Source: a bacterium (GTDB lineage: Bacteria > Planctomycetota > J058 > JAJDCP01). Taken from it: 22,683 bases of DNA. The number at the start of each line of letters is the position of its first letter. Within the stretch, counting starts at the first letter, position 1. The position numbers and the translations under genes are program-made. The stretch lies in the NCBI GenBank assembly GCA_030428695.1, contig JAUIEM010000132.1, positions 1 to 22,683 of the forward strand, given 5' to 3'. Positions 1 through 7,756 of this stretch are shown here, piece by piece. The notes beneath the pieces are model-generated. The model worked only from the letters and a program-made list of their open reading frames with translations, ran no database searches and was not told the origin of the DNA.

Positions 1-1
1 G

Positions 2-1003
2 CCGCAGGTCGCGGCCTTCCTGACCGAGCTGCTCGGCAAGCGGCTGATGGAGGCGGGCATCCAGCAGGTCGGCAAGTACCGGCTGATCGGGACCCTCGGG
101 CGCGGCGGCATGGCGATGGTGTTCGAGGGCATCCACCCGGCGATCGGGCGGCCGGTCGCGGTCAAGATGCTGTCGCACAAGCTGATCTACGACAAGGAGT
201 TCGCCGACCGCTTCAAGAACGAGGCGCGGATCATCGCCGGGCTGAAGCACGAGAACATCGTCGAGGTCTTCGACACCGAGGAGAAGTACGCGACCTACTT
301 CATCGTGATGGAGAAGGTAGAGGGCATCGACCTCGACCTGATGATCGAGAGCCACGGCCTGATCCCCTTCGAGAAGGCCCGCAGCATCCTGCGCCAGTTC
401 GCCAAGGCGCTCGACTACGCGCACAGCAACGGGATCGTGCACCGGGACGTCAAGCCCTCGAACATCCTGGTCGACAACAACGGCCGGGTGAAGCTGATGG
501 ACTTCGGGATCGCGCAGCACCCGACGATGGAGGACGCCCTCGAGGTCAAGGAGGGGCTGATCGGGACGCCCGAGTTCATGTCGCCCGAGCAGATCATGGG
601 CGAGCCGATCGACGGCCGCACCGACATCTACGCGCTCGGCATCGTCGCCTACCAGATGATGACGGGCGACCTGCCGTTCAAGAGCCGCGATGCCGTCAAG
701 GTCCTGCACATGCACATCGAGGACCCGATGCCGGACCCGCGCACGCTCAATCCGAAGCTGCCGGACGACCTGCGCGAGCTGATCCTGCGCTCGACGGCGA
801 AGGAGCCGGAGGCGCGCTTCCAGTCCTGCGCCGAGATCGTCGAGCTGCTCGGCAAGGAAGACGAGACCCGGATCGACATGTCCCAGGCGGTCTTCGAGTC
901 GTTGAGCTTCGTCTGCGACAAGAAGCGCGAGGACACGCTGAAGGCCTTCCTGGCGGACGTGCGCGAGAAGGCGAAGAAGCTCGAGGGGATCTACATCAGC
1001 TGA
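2..1003 (+). CDS. Ser/Thr protein kinase (Hanks type), 5' partial
   Basis: Cytosolic Ser/Thr kinase that transfers ATP phosphate to protein substrates. Counting from the ATG at 47, I see the glycine loop LGRGGMAMV (17-25), the ATP-anchoring Lys40 in VAVK, the catalytic HRDVKPSN (132-139), DFG (152-154) and a GTPEFMSPE activation-segment end. The kinase fold ends near residue 275 and is followed by about 40 charged, helical residues; there is no membrane segment. The frame stays open from 47 back to base 2 (encoding PQVAAFLTELLGKRL) and the ATG at 47 lacks a convincing Shine-Dalgarno, so the gene probably begins outside the window and carries another N-terminal domain. That helix resembles the end of a cyclic-nucleotide-binding domain, which is only a guess. 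The next ORF starts 1 nt after the stop, so the two are probably co-transcribed. Confidence 0.92.
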   Translation, partial: PQVAAFLTELLGKRLMEAGIQQVGKYRLIGTLGRGGMAMVFEGIHPAIGRPVAVKMLSHKLIYDKEFADRFKNEARIIAGLKHENIVEVFDTEEKYATYFIVMEKVEGIDLDLMIESHGLIPFEKARSILRQFAKALDYAHSNGIVHRDVKPSNILVDNNGRVKLMDFGIAQHPTMEDALEVKEGLIGTPEFMSPEQIMGEPIDGRTDIYALGIVAYQMMTGDLPFKSRDAVKVLHMHIEDPMPDPRTLNPKLPDDLRELILRSTAKEPEARFQSCAEIVELLGKEDETRIDMSQAVFESLSFVCDKKREDTLKAFLADVREKAKKLEGIYIS

Positions 1004-1004
1004 C

Positions 1005-1337
1005 ATGGGAACCTACGCCGTCCACGTCGTCCGCCTGCGCGAAGAGACCGCGGGCCTCAAGCTGCTCAAGGAGCTGACCGGGCGGGGCTACGCCGACCTG
1101 CGCGGGGCCCTCGCCGACGACGCGCTGCTCGTCACCTGGGACAGCGACGACTTCCGCGCCGACGAAGAGCTGAGCGACCGCCTCCAGGCGATCGAGGACG
1201 CGATCCGCGAGCTCGCGGGCCTCGCCGAGCTCGGCTACCTCTACCGGCCGAGCGCGCTCGAGGCCTGGGAGCGCTGCGCCACGCTCGAGGCGATGCCCTT
1301 CGAGCTCGAGCGGGACAGCGCCCAGGAGCACGACTGA
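1005..1337 (+). CDS. Small protein of unknown function (110 aa)
   Basis: I do not recognise this protein. It is 110 residues, soluble, acidic, and predicted by eye to be mostly helical after a short strand-like start (YAVHVVRL). It has no cysteines apart from one near the C-terminus, and no signal peptide or membrane segment. The ATG lies 1 nt after the stop of the upstream kinase, with only a weak purine-rich stretch (GAGGGGAT, 984-990) upstream, so translation is probably coupled to the kinase. Codon use is as GC-rich as its neighbours, supporting a real gene. The arrangement suggests a partner or substrate of the kinase, but nothing in the sequence proves this. A promoter for the next gene begins only 6 nt after its stop. 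Confidence 0.7.
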   Translation: MGTYAVHVVRLREETAGLKLLKELTGRGYADLRGALADDALLVTWDSDDFRADEELSDRLQAIEDAIRELAGLAELGYLYRPSALEAWERCATLEAMPFELERDSAQEHD

Positions 1338-1343
1338 GCCCGG

Positions 1344-1371
1344 TTGACTCCGTCTCCCGAAGCCGTACGCT
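1344..1371 (+). promoter_or_regulatory. Sigma-70-like promoter of the TPR gene
   Basis: TTGACT (1344-1349) and TACGCT (1366-1371) are separated by 16 bp in the 61-bp gap between two genes. Initiation would fall near 1378, about 20 nt before the ATG at 1399, which has a GGAGGA Shine-Dalgarno at 1389-1394. The TPR gene may therefore be transcribed separately from the kinase pair. Confidence 0.5.
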
Positions 1372-1398
1372 CGGGTCGTCGCCAATCCGGAGGACAGC

Positions 1399-3003
1399 AT
1401 GGACGAGGAGCAGGGTCCGAGCGCCGAGGAGGCGCTGTCCCAGGCCGAGCGCTGCTTCCTCGACGGCAAGCTCGAAGAGGCGGCGGAGTGGGTCGGCTAC
1501 GCGCTGTCCTTCGACGCCGACGACAAGGGCGCGCACTCCCTGCTCGCGACCCTGCGCGGGGCGGTCGACGAGCCGATCGCGCTCGTGCCCTCCCGCGACG
1601 AGCTGCCGTATCCCAGCCGCGCCCTGCGCGCGCTCTTGTTGTGGGAGAGCGGGGAGCGCAAGAAGGCCCTGTCGATCATCTTCGACGTGCTCGCTCTGTG
1701 GCCCGAGGCCGCCAGCTACACGCCCTGGGCGGAGCGTTGGCTCGCCGAGGCGGCGCCGCTGCCGGAGTTCCCGCACCGGGCCTGCGCGGTCTTCCTGCAT
1801 CTGTGGCTCGAGGACAGCAAGACCCGCGGCGAGGACCGGCCCTGGCTGACGGCGAGCGAGGAGCGCCTGCCGGGGCTGCTCGAGAAGCTCGCGGGCCAGG
1901 AGCTCGACGGCCTGACGCTGCAGGCTGGCGCGCGCATCCTGCGGCTGCTCGACCGGCCCGAGGAGTCGCGGAGCTGGGCGGAGCGGGCCTGGGAGAGCGA
2001 TCCCTCCTGGCGCAGCGCGGTCACCCTGGCGCTGGCCCTGCGCGCCTGCGGCGAGCGCGAGGGGGCGCTCGAGGCCTACCGCGAGGCCCTGCGGCTGCGG
2101 CCCGACGACCTCGCGGTGCGGCGCGACCTGGCAGAGCTCTTGTGCGGGCTCGAGCGCTTCGCCGAGGCCCGCGACGTGCTCGAGCCGGTCGCCGTGCGCT
2201 CCCCCGAGGCGCACGCCGCGATGCTGTACGCCGGCTGGCTCGACCAGGGGGCGCCGGCGTCGGCGCTGAAGCTGCGCGCGCTCGGTGAGCAGGAGGAGCC
2301 CGCCCGGCTGCTGGTCGGACGCCTCGAGCGCTTCGAGGCCGCCTACCGCACCTGGTTGCCCGAGCCCCACGACGCGCCGGCTCCGGAGGCGGAGGAGGTC
2401 GCGACGCCGAGCGCCTTGCTGGCCTGGCGGGCCCTCGGGGCGGAAGGGGAGGAGCCGCGCCTGAGCGCGGAGCGGCTCGGCAGCCTGTGGGAGCTGCGGG
2501 ACGGGCGCCTGGCGTGCGCGCTGCCACCCCCGCCGGAAGAGCTCGCCGAGGCCGTCGCCTCGCTCGCCGCCGAGCCGTTCCACATCGACGCCTGGTGGGC
2601 CTACGCCGCCAGCCTGCCCGAGGTCGACGTGCGGCCCTGCCTGGCGCACATCCCGCCGCCCCCGGAGGGCATGCCCGCCTGGGAGTGGGTGCAGCGCGTG
2701 CAGCTCGCGGCCGCCCTGGGCCTGGCCCGGGAGGAGGAGGGCCGGGACGTCCTCCGGGCGCTGTTGCGCGAGCCGCCCGACTGGGCCGTCGGCGCCGCCG
2801 TCGTCGCCCTGGCCGCCGCCGCCCACCGCGACGAGGCGGCGCTGAGCTCGACGGTCGAGGACTTCCGGCGGTTGCTGGTCCACAGCCGCGCCCCCTGCCA
2901 GACCCTGCCGCTGGTGTGCTGCTCCCTGTGGTTCCCCGAGCTGCCGGAGCCGCTGCGGGCCTCGCTGCACGTGCTGAAGCGGCGGCTCCTCTGGTACGGC
3001 TAG
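1399..3003 (+). CDS. TPR-like repeat protein
   Basis: A 534-aa soluble protein built of helix pairs rich in Ala, Leu, Glu and Arg. The clearest tetratricopeptide-like units lie around residues 10-45 (AERCFLDGKLEEAAEWVGYAL) and 195-265, where units such as GEREGALEAYREALRLRPD and ERFAEARDVLEPVA fit the TPR pattern. The C-terminal half is less regular, with Pro-rich stretches, and I cannot assign it. There is no signal peptide or membrane segment. The start is well supported: GGAGGA sits 5 nt before the ATG and a promoter lies just upstream. TPR proteins are usually scaffolds for protein-protein contacts. The position after a kinase and before a membrane acyltransferase gives no specific role. 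Confidence 0.85.
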   Translation: MDEEQGPSAEEALSQAERCFLDGKLEEAAEWVGYALSFDADDKGAHSLLATLRGAVDEPIALVPSRDELPYPSRALRALLLWESGERKKALSIIFDVLALWPEAASYTPWAERWLAEAAPLPEFPHRACAVFLHLWLEDSKTRGEDRPWLTASEERLPGLLEKLAGQELDGLTLQAGARILRLLDRPEESRSWAERAWESDPSWRSAVTLALALRACGEREGALEAYREALRLRPDDLAVRRDLAELLCGLERFAEARDVLEPVAVRSPEAHAAMLYAGWLDQGAPASALKLRALGEQEEPARLLVGRLERFEAAYRTWLPEPHDAPAPEAEEVATPSALLAWRALGAEGEEPRLSAERLGSLWELRDGRLACALPPPPEELAEAVASLAAEPFHIDAWWAYAASLPEVDVRPCLAHIPPPPEGMPAWEWVQRVQLAAALGLAREEEGRDVLRALLREPPDWAVGAAVVALAAAAHRDEAALSSTVEDFRRLLVHSRAPCQTLPLVCCSLWFPELPEPLRASLHVLKRRLLWYG

Positions 3004-3080
3004 GCCCCGCGGGTCGACCGCCCGTCGGCCGTCCCGGAGCTCTCCCGAACGGCGGCGCCTGTCCCGACGCCCGCGTCCGG

Positions 3081-3100
3081 TACACTGGCCCCGGAAGGAG
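3081..3100 (+). promoter_or_regulatory. Possible -10 element and ribosome-binding site
   Basis: TACACT (3081-3086) lies 20 nt before the ATG at 3107 and resembles the -10 elements seen before other genes here (TACGCT at 1366, TACTCT at 17006). No good -35 hexamer sits 16-18 bp upstream, so promoter activity is doubtful. The ribosome-binding site GGAAGGAG (3093-3100) is strong and fixes the start of the next gene. Confidence 0.3.
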
Positions 3101-3106
3101 CTCCCG

Positions 3107-4051
3107 ATGGACCCGGTCTGGATCGCCGTGCTGGTCGGCCTGGGCGCGTTCGCGCTCCCCCTCGCGGCCGTGCCCTGGTTGCGCAGGCCGGGCCGGGGGC
3201 GGTGGCTGAGCGGCGCGCCGGTGCAGCTCTACCTGCTGAGCGCGGCCTTCGCGGTCCCGGGCAGCCACCCGCTGGCGGGCTTCGTCGCGGCGCTGTTCTG
3301 CGCCCTGGAGTGGATGAAGCTCACGGACCTGATGCTCGGCGGGGAGGAGCTCAGCGCCCGGGAATGCGCGCGTTTCCTGGTCCACCCCGGCGCGGTCGTG
3401 GTCGAGACCTTCCGCAAGAGCGCCCGGGTGCCCTGGCGGAGGCTGTGGAAACGGGGAGCGCTCGGCGCCGGCTTGTGCGCGGTCGCTGGAGGGCTGCTGT
3501 TCCTGGCCTGGAAGACGAAGCCCTGCGCGGACAGCTTCCTCCTCGACCACCTCTACAAGGGCGTGTGCTTCGCCCTGCTCGCCGAGGGCCTCGCCTCCTG
3601 CCAGCACGTCGTGCACAGCCTGGCGGGCCTCGGCACGGTGCCGGTGATCGACGGCGCCTTCCTCGCCCGCACCCCGGCGGAGTTCTGGCAGCGCTACAAC
3701 CGCTGGGTGTGTGCCTGGCTGGACAAGCACGGCTTCAAGCGGGCGGGCGGCCGGCGGCAGACGGTGCGGGCGACGCTGTGGACCTTCTTCATCAGCGCCG
3801 CGGTGCACGAGTGGCTGTTCGCCCTCGCGCTGAACGGCTTCGACGGCTACCAGGCGCCGTTCTTCCTGCTCCACGGCCTCGCCGTGGTCGCCAGCCTGCC
3901 CTTCGCGCGGGTGGTGCGCCGCAAGCGCTGGGCGGGCTGGTTGGGGCGGGTCCTGACCTGGGTGTTCCTGTACCTGAGCTCGATGCTGTTCTTCGCCAGC
4001 GGCGCGCGGGTGCTGCCCTGGCTGTACGACGCGCCGCGGCTGTTGCCCTGA
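3107..4051 (+). CDS. Membrane acyltransferase, wax-synthase/MBOAT-like
   Basis: A 314-aa polytopic membrane protein with about eight hydrophobic segments spread over its length. Two features place it near the wax synthase/MBOAT O-acyltransferases: EFWQRYNRW at about 191-199, comparable to the family's FW-x-RYW-type motif, and a conserved-looking His234 inside a hydrophobic segment (FFISAAVHEWLF), the position of the family's presumed catalytic histidine. Such enzymes move an acyl group from acyl-CoA or a carrier onto a lipid or sugar alcohol at the inner membrane. The acceptor cannot be told from sequence; wax ester synthesis and acylation of an envelope glycan are both possible. It is shorter than typical MBOATs (about 400-500 aa). 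The start has GGAAGGAG 6 nt upstream. Its stop lies 5 bp from that of the convergent kinase gene, so little room remains for a terminator. Confidence 0.75.
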   Translation: MDPVWIAVLVGLGAFALPLAAVPWLRRPGRGRWLSGAPVQLYLLSAAFAVPGSHPLAGFVAALFCALEWMKLTDLMLGGEELSARECARFLVHPGAVVVETFRKSARVPWRRLWKRGALGAGLCAVAGGLLFLAWKTKPCADSFLLDHLYKGVCFALLAEGLASCQHVVHSLAGLGTVPVIDGAFLARTPAEFWQRYNRWVCAWLDKHGFKRAGGRRQTVRATLWTFFISAAVHEWLFALALNGFDGYQAPFFLLHGLAVVASLPFARVVRRKRWAGWLGRVLTWVFLYLSSMLFFASGARVLPWLYDAPRLLP

Positions 4052-4056
4052 TCCGG

Positions 4057-7000
4057 TCAGTCGAAGAGGGTGGCCCGTGCCTGTTCGACCGCGCGCAGCT
4101 CGTCCTCGAAGTCCGGGTTGCGCGGAACGAGCTCGAGGAGCAGCGCGTGGAGCTCCTCGAGCGAGGCCCGTGCCGCCGAGCTCTCGCCGCGGGCGAGCTC
4201 GGCCTCGAAGTGCCTCCACCGGGCCTTGACCAGGTGGGTCGCGATGAGCGGGTTGTCCGGCAGCGCCTCGTGGGCGCGCTGGGCGCTCTCCCGGGCATGC
4301 GCGTAGTGGTCCGCCGCCGCGGCGAAGTCGCCGCGGTCGAACAGGAGGTCGCCCGCTCGCAGGTTCAAGCGCGTCGCGTCCGCCAGCGGCGCGGGGGAGG
4401 GGTCGCGCGCGGCATGAAGGGTGGCGAGCTCCGCGGCCTGCCGGGTGTAGGCGAGCACCTCGGCGTCGTCGGCCGTGAGCGCGAGCAGCTGCTCGCAGCA
4501 GTAGCGGGCCTCGTTCGGGTCGAAGGTCTGCGGGGCGGGCTCGCGCAAGGCGAGGTTGTGCGCGAGGGACATCTCGAGCAGGTAGCGCCGGTCCTCGAGC
4601 CGCGGGCTGAGAAGCGCCAGGCGCAGCATGCAGCCGGCGATGTCGCGGCGCATGCCGACGTCGTCCGGTTCGTCCTCGATCCCCTGGCGCAGCTCGTCGA
4701 TCGCCTCCTCGAAGGCTGCGCGTGCGGCGTCCTGGTCGCCCGCGTGGTCGGAGATCTGGGCGAGGTAGATCAGGACCCGCGCGAGCCGCCGGCGCAGATC
4801 GGTGGTGACGCCGTGGGAGGCGCGCACCGCCCGCAACCGCGCCGTGGCCCGCTGCGCCCCCGCGCGGGCGGCGGACGGGTCGCCCGAGGAGGCGAGCGCG
4901 TAGGCGAGCTGTAGCTCGGCGTCGACGAGCTCGAGATGGAAGTGCAGGACGCCGGGCTGCGCCGCGATGATCATCTCCAGGGTCTCGATCGCCGTGCGGT
5001 ACATGCCGCGGGCGCGCTCGAGGTCGCCGCCGTCGGCGTAGAGCCGGGCGAGCTGGATGCAGGCGCTCGCGAGCTCGTCCTGGGCGGTCGCGCTCTGCGG
5101 ATTCTCGGCGACCGAGGCGGCGCGCAGGTCGATGCACATCACCAGGAGACTCTCCGCGGTCCGGTCGTCGCGGCGGCCCCGGGCGAGCCGCGCGCGGTTC
5201 TCGAGCACATCGGAGTAGGCGAAGCGCAGCTGGAACTCGTCCGGAAAGCGCGCGTAGAGGGGCTGGAGCAGATCCTGGGCGAGGCGCAGGGAACGCTCCG
5301 CATGCTCGGGGCGGCCGGCGCGGTCGAGCAGCCGGCCAAGATCGATGCGCGCCTTGGCGAGGCGGCGCCGTGCGGGGACGCTGGTCCCGTCGAGGGCGAG
5401 GGCCTCGGAGCCGAGCTCGACCGCCCTCTCCGCGTAGTCGAGCGCCATCGACAGCTCGCCCCGCAGCGCGAACAGGTCGCTGGCCTCGCCCGTCGCCATG
5501 CAGAGGAGGCTGAGAGCCGCGGCGGAAGAGGGGTCGAGGTCGACCGCGCTCCGGCCGATCTTCAGGGCCTTCTTCACCCACCCGGTCGCGGCGTCGAAGT
5601 CGCCCCCGGCGAGGCTGATCTGTCCGCGCGCCATCAGCGCCTGCAGCTTCAGCTCCCGGTCCTCGATCGTGTGCAGCTCGCGCAGCGCGATCGCGTTCTC
5701 GTACGCCCGGGCCGCCTGCGTCAGCGCTCCCACGTCCCGGAGCTGCAGACCGATGCGTTCCCAGGCGAAGGCGAGGGAGCGGCGGGTGGCGAGATCGAGG
5801 TCGCCCAGGGCAATGAGGCTGGCCTGCGCCCGCGGGACCGTTGCGCGCCAGGCCGGGTCGTCCGCCTGCAGCTCGTGGCCGGCGAGCAGGGCCAGGGCGA
5901 CGGCCTCCTGGCGGCGCGCCGCCGGTCCCTCCAGCTCCCCGGCGATCCGGGCGGACGCGCGCAGCTCGGGGAGGGAGTCGTCGTGCCGGACCTGGCCGAG
6001 CTGGGCGAGGGCACGGGCGGTCAGCAGCGAGCCGCTGTCGGCCCGCTGCAGGGAACGGGCGAGGCGTTCCCAGGCGCCCTTCGTCGTCGCCACGATCTCC
6101 TTGCGGGCCTGCGCCGCGTTCGGGTCGCCGAGCCGTTGCTCGAGGGCGTAGGTCGCGTCCGCGCTCATCGTCTCGAGCACATCGAAGGCGATGTGCGCTG
6201 CCTCCTCGGCGGCCGCCCGTTCCGCCAGGATGGTCTCGTTCTGCTCCGCGATCTGCATGTTCGCCATCTGCACCCAGGCCAGCCCGCCGGCCAGGCCGAG
6301 GAACAGCAGCGTCAGGCTGACGAGCAGCCCGTTGCGCAGGCGCCGCCGGGTCGATGCCTCCGCCGCCTGGCGTTGGCCGGCCCGCAGCACCTGCTCGCGC
6401 AGCGCGGGCGCTCCCTCCGCTTCCTCCAGACGCGCGAGCTGCGCGCTGGCCAGGCCGATGTCCCCCTGGCGCAGGGCGGCCCGCGCCCAGGCTTCGCGGG
6501 CCCGGGACTCGCCGGCGGCCGCGGCGCGGTTTCCCGCCCACAGCTTGCGGGCGGCGGCGAAGTCGTGGACGGCCTCGGAGAAGTCTTCGTACAGGCGCTC
6601 GCTGCTTCCCTCGACGCAGGTGCTGAGCAGCTCCTCGGCGCGGCGGGCGATCGCGATGCTCTCGCGGTGCTCGAGGTGGTCGCGCAGGGCCTGCTGGAAG
6701 TCCTCGACCGCGGCGAAGCGTTCCCGGGGCTCCGGCGCCAGGGCCCGCAGGCAGGCCTCCGCCAGCAGGGGATAGGCCGCGCAGACCTCGGCGGGCAGCG
6801 CGGGCGGATGGGGGGCGAGGGCGCTCTCGATCGCCTGCTCGAGCTTGCCCCGGTGGGGCGGGTGCCCGCACAGCAGCCGGTACAGGATCGCCCCGAGCAG
6901 GTAGATGTCGGTGCCCGGCCCGATCGCCGCGCCGTCCCCGCGAGCGAGCTCCGGGGGCACGTAGCAGGGGGTGCCGCAGGGGCTGGTGATCGCGCTCTTG

Positions 7001-7674
7001 TGGCGCAGGCGCGAGCGCGTCTCCGGCGGCCCGATCGCGCAGGCCAGCCCCCAGTCCATCAGCAGCACCTCGCCGAAGGCGCCGACCATCACGTTCGAGG
7101 GCTTGAGGTCGTTGTGGACGATGTTCCGGCTGTGGGCGAAGGCGACCGCGTCGCACACCTTGCGCAGCACCTCGAGGGCCGTGCGCAGGTCCTGGTTCTG
7201 GCGCAGGAGGTGGAACCAGGACGTGCCGCCGACCAGCTTCATCGCGATCGAAGGGCCGGCCTCGGCGTGGGTGAAGTCGTACACCGGGACGATGTTCGGG
7301 TGCTCGAGGCGGCCGGTGATCAGCGCCTCGGTCGCGAGGGCCCGGCGCGCGTGCGGCGCGTCGCCCCGGACGCGTTTGAGCGCGACCTCGCGGTCGAGGC
7401 TGGGCTGGTGCGCCCGGTAGACCTCGCCCATGCCGCCCTGGCCGAGCAGCCCGACCGGCACGAAGCCCGCCGCCGGCGGCTCGACCGGCGCGGTCGGGGG
7501 CGGCTCTGCCCCGGCCCCCTCGGTACACTCGGTCGCGGGATCTTCGGCGAGCGAGGGAATCGGCCGGTAGCTCGCGTTCGTCAGGCCGTCCGCGCGCAGC
7601 GAGCGGAAGGCGCTGCACAGGCTGTCCAGGGTCGCGTCTCGGTCCATGCGGGTCGTCCGGAAGGGGAGCTCCAT
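4057..7674 (-). CDS. Ser/Thr kinase with membrane segment and C-terminal TPR region
   Basis: A 1205-aa kinase-TM-TPR protein. Numbered from the ATG at 7674: the glycine loop LGQGGMGEV (77-85), Lys100, a catalytic loop HNDLKPSN (187-194) in which HRD has become HND, DWG (207-209) instead of DFG, and the activation segment CGTPCYVPPE (233-241). The kinase domain ends near 333. One hydrophobic span (about 449-468) is followed by some 720 residues of TPR-like helix pairs (for example AARAYENAIALREL, ALDYAERAVELGSEAL). The kinase should face the cytosol and the TPR array the periplasm. HND and DWG replacements with intact Lys, Asp and Asn are compatible with activity, and I recall DWG being common in planctomycete kinases. 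The start at 7674 (AGG upstream) is preferred over a longer frame to 7794 that would overlap the divergent regulator; 7647 is an alternative. Confidence 0.9.
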   Translation of the reverse strand: MELPFRTTRMDRDATLDSLCSAFRSLRADGLTNASYRPIPSLAEDPATECTEGAGAEPPPTAPVEPPAAGFVPVGLLGQGGMGEVYRAHQPSLDREVALKRVRGDAPHARRALATEALITGRLEHPNIVPVYDFTHAEAGPSIAMKLVGGTSWFHLLRQNQDLRTALEVLRKVCDAVAFAHSRNIVHNDLKPSNVMVGAFGEVLLMDWGLACAIGPPETRSRLRHKSAITSPCGTPCYVPPELARGDGAAIGPGTDIYLLGAILYRLLCGHPPHRGKLEQAIESALAPHPPALPAEVCAAYPLLAEACLRALAPEPRERFAAVEDFQQALRDHLEHRESIAIARRAEELLSTCVEGSSERLYEDFSEAVHDFAAARKLWAGNRAAAAGESRAREAWARAALRQGDIGLASAQLARLEEAEGAPALREQVLRAGQRQAAEASTRRRLRNGLLVSLTLLFLGLAGGLAWVQMANMQIAEQNETILAERAAAEEAAHIAFDVLETMSADATYALEQRLGDPNAAQARKEIVATTKGAWERLARSLQRADSGSLLTARALAQLGQVRHDDSLPELRASARIAGELEGPAARRQEAVALALLAGHELQADDPAWRATVPRAQASLIALGDLDLATRRSLAFAWERIGLQLRDVGALTQAARAYENAIALRELHTIEDRELKLQALMARGQISLAGGDFDAATGWVKKALKIGRSAVDLDPSSAAALSLLCMATGEASDLFALRGELSMALDYAERAVELGSEALALDGTSVPARRRLAKARIDLGRLLDRAGRPEHAERSLRLAQDLLQPLYARFPDEFQLRFAYSDVLENRARLARGRRDDRTAESLLVMCIDLRAASVAENPQSATAQDELASACIQLARLYADGGDLERARGMYRTAIETLEMIIAAQPGVLHFHLELVDAELQLAYALASSGDPSAARAGAQRATARLRAVRASHGVTTDLRRRLARVLIYLAQISDHAGDQDAARAAFEEAIDELRQGIEDEPDDVGMRRDIAGCMLRLALLSPRLEDRRYLLEMSLAHNLALREPAPQTFDPNEARYCCEQLLALTADDAEVLAYTRQAAELATLHAARDPSPAPLADATRLNLRAGDLLFDRGDFAAAADHYAHARESAQRAHEALPDNPLIATHLVKARWRHFEAELARGESSAARASLEELHALLLELVPRNPDFEDELRAVEQARATLFD

Positions 7675-7756
7675 CTCAGGGTGCCTCGTCTGCTGCGGGC
7701 TGACAAGCTTCGGCGCGGACTTGCAGGAACGCTCCGGGCGCGGGAGAATCGAAGCC
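7675..7756. promoter_or_regulatory. Divergent intergenic region, kinase-TPR / FHA regulator
   Basis: These 82 bp must hold the promoters of both divergent genes. On the plus strand a weak pair, TTGCAG (7721-7726) and GAGAAT (7744-7749) with 17 bp between, would start transcription almost at the ATG. The inverted repeat GCTTCG (7707-7712) / CGAAGC (7750-7755) is short and widely spaced. No convincing promoter is visible on the minus strand. Confidence 0.3.

Noticed and set aside
3004..3080. A terminator after the TPR gene
   Set aside because: Only short GC-rich self-complementary stretches are visible, with no stable hairpin and no T run.
7519..7535. GGTACACTC on the plus strand, resembling the -10 elements elsewhere
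   Set aside because: It is inside the coding part of the minus-strand kinase, has no partnered -35, and points to no nearby plus-strand start.
2021..7618. A very long open frame (1865 codons) on the minus strand
   Set aside because: It is Arg/Pro/Ala/Gly low-complexity translation in another frame of real genes on both strands; it has no domain motif and spans two well-supported genes.
7705..7726. A TTGCA element that might be a sigma-54 -12 box before the FHA regulator
   Set aside because: The required -24 GG at the correct 10-bp distance is missing.
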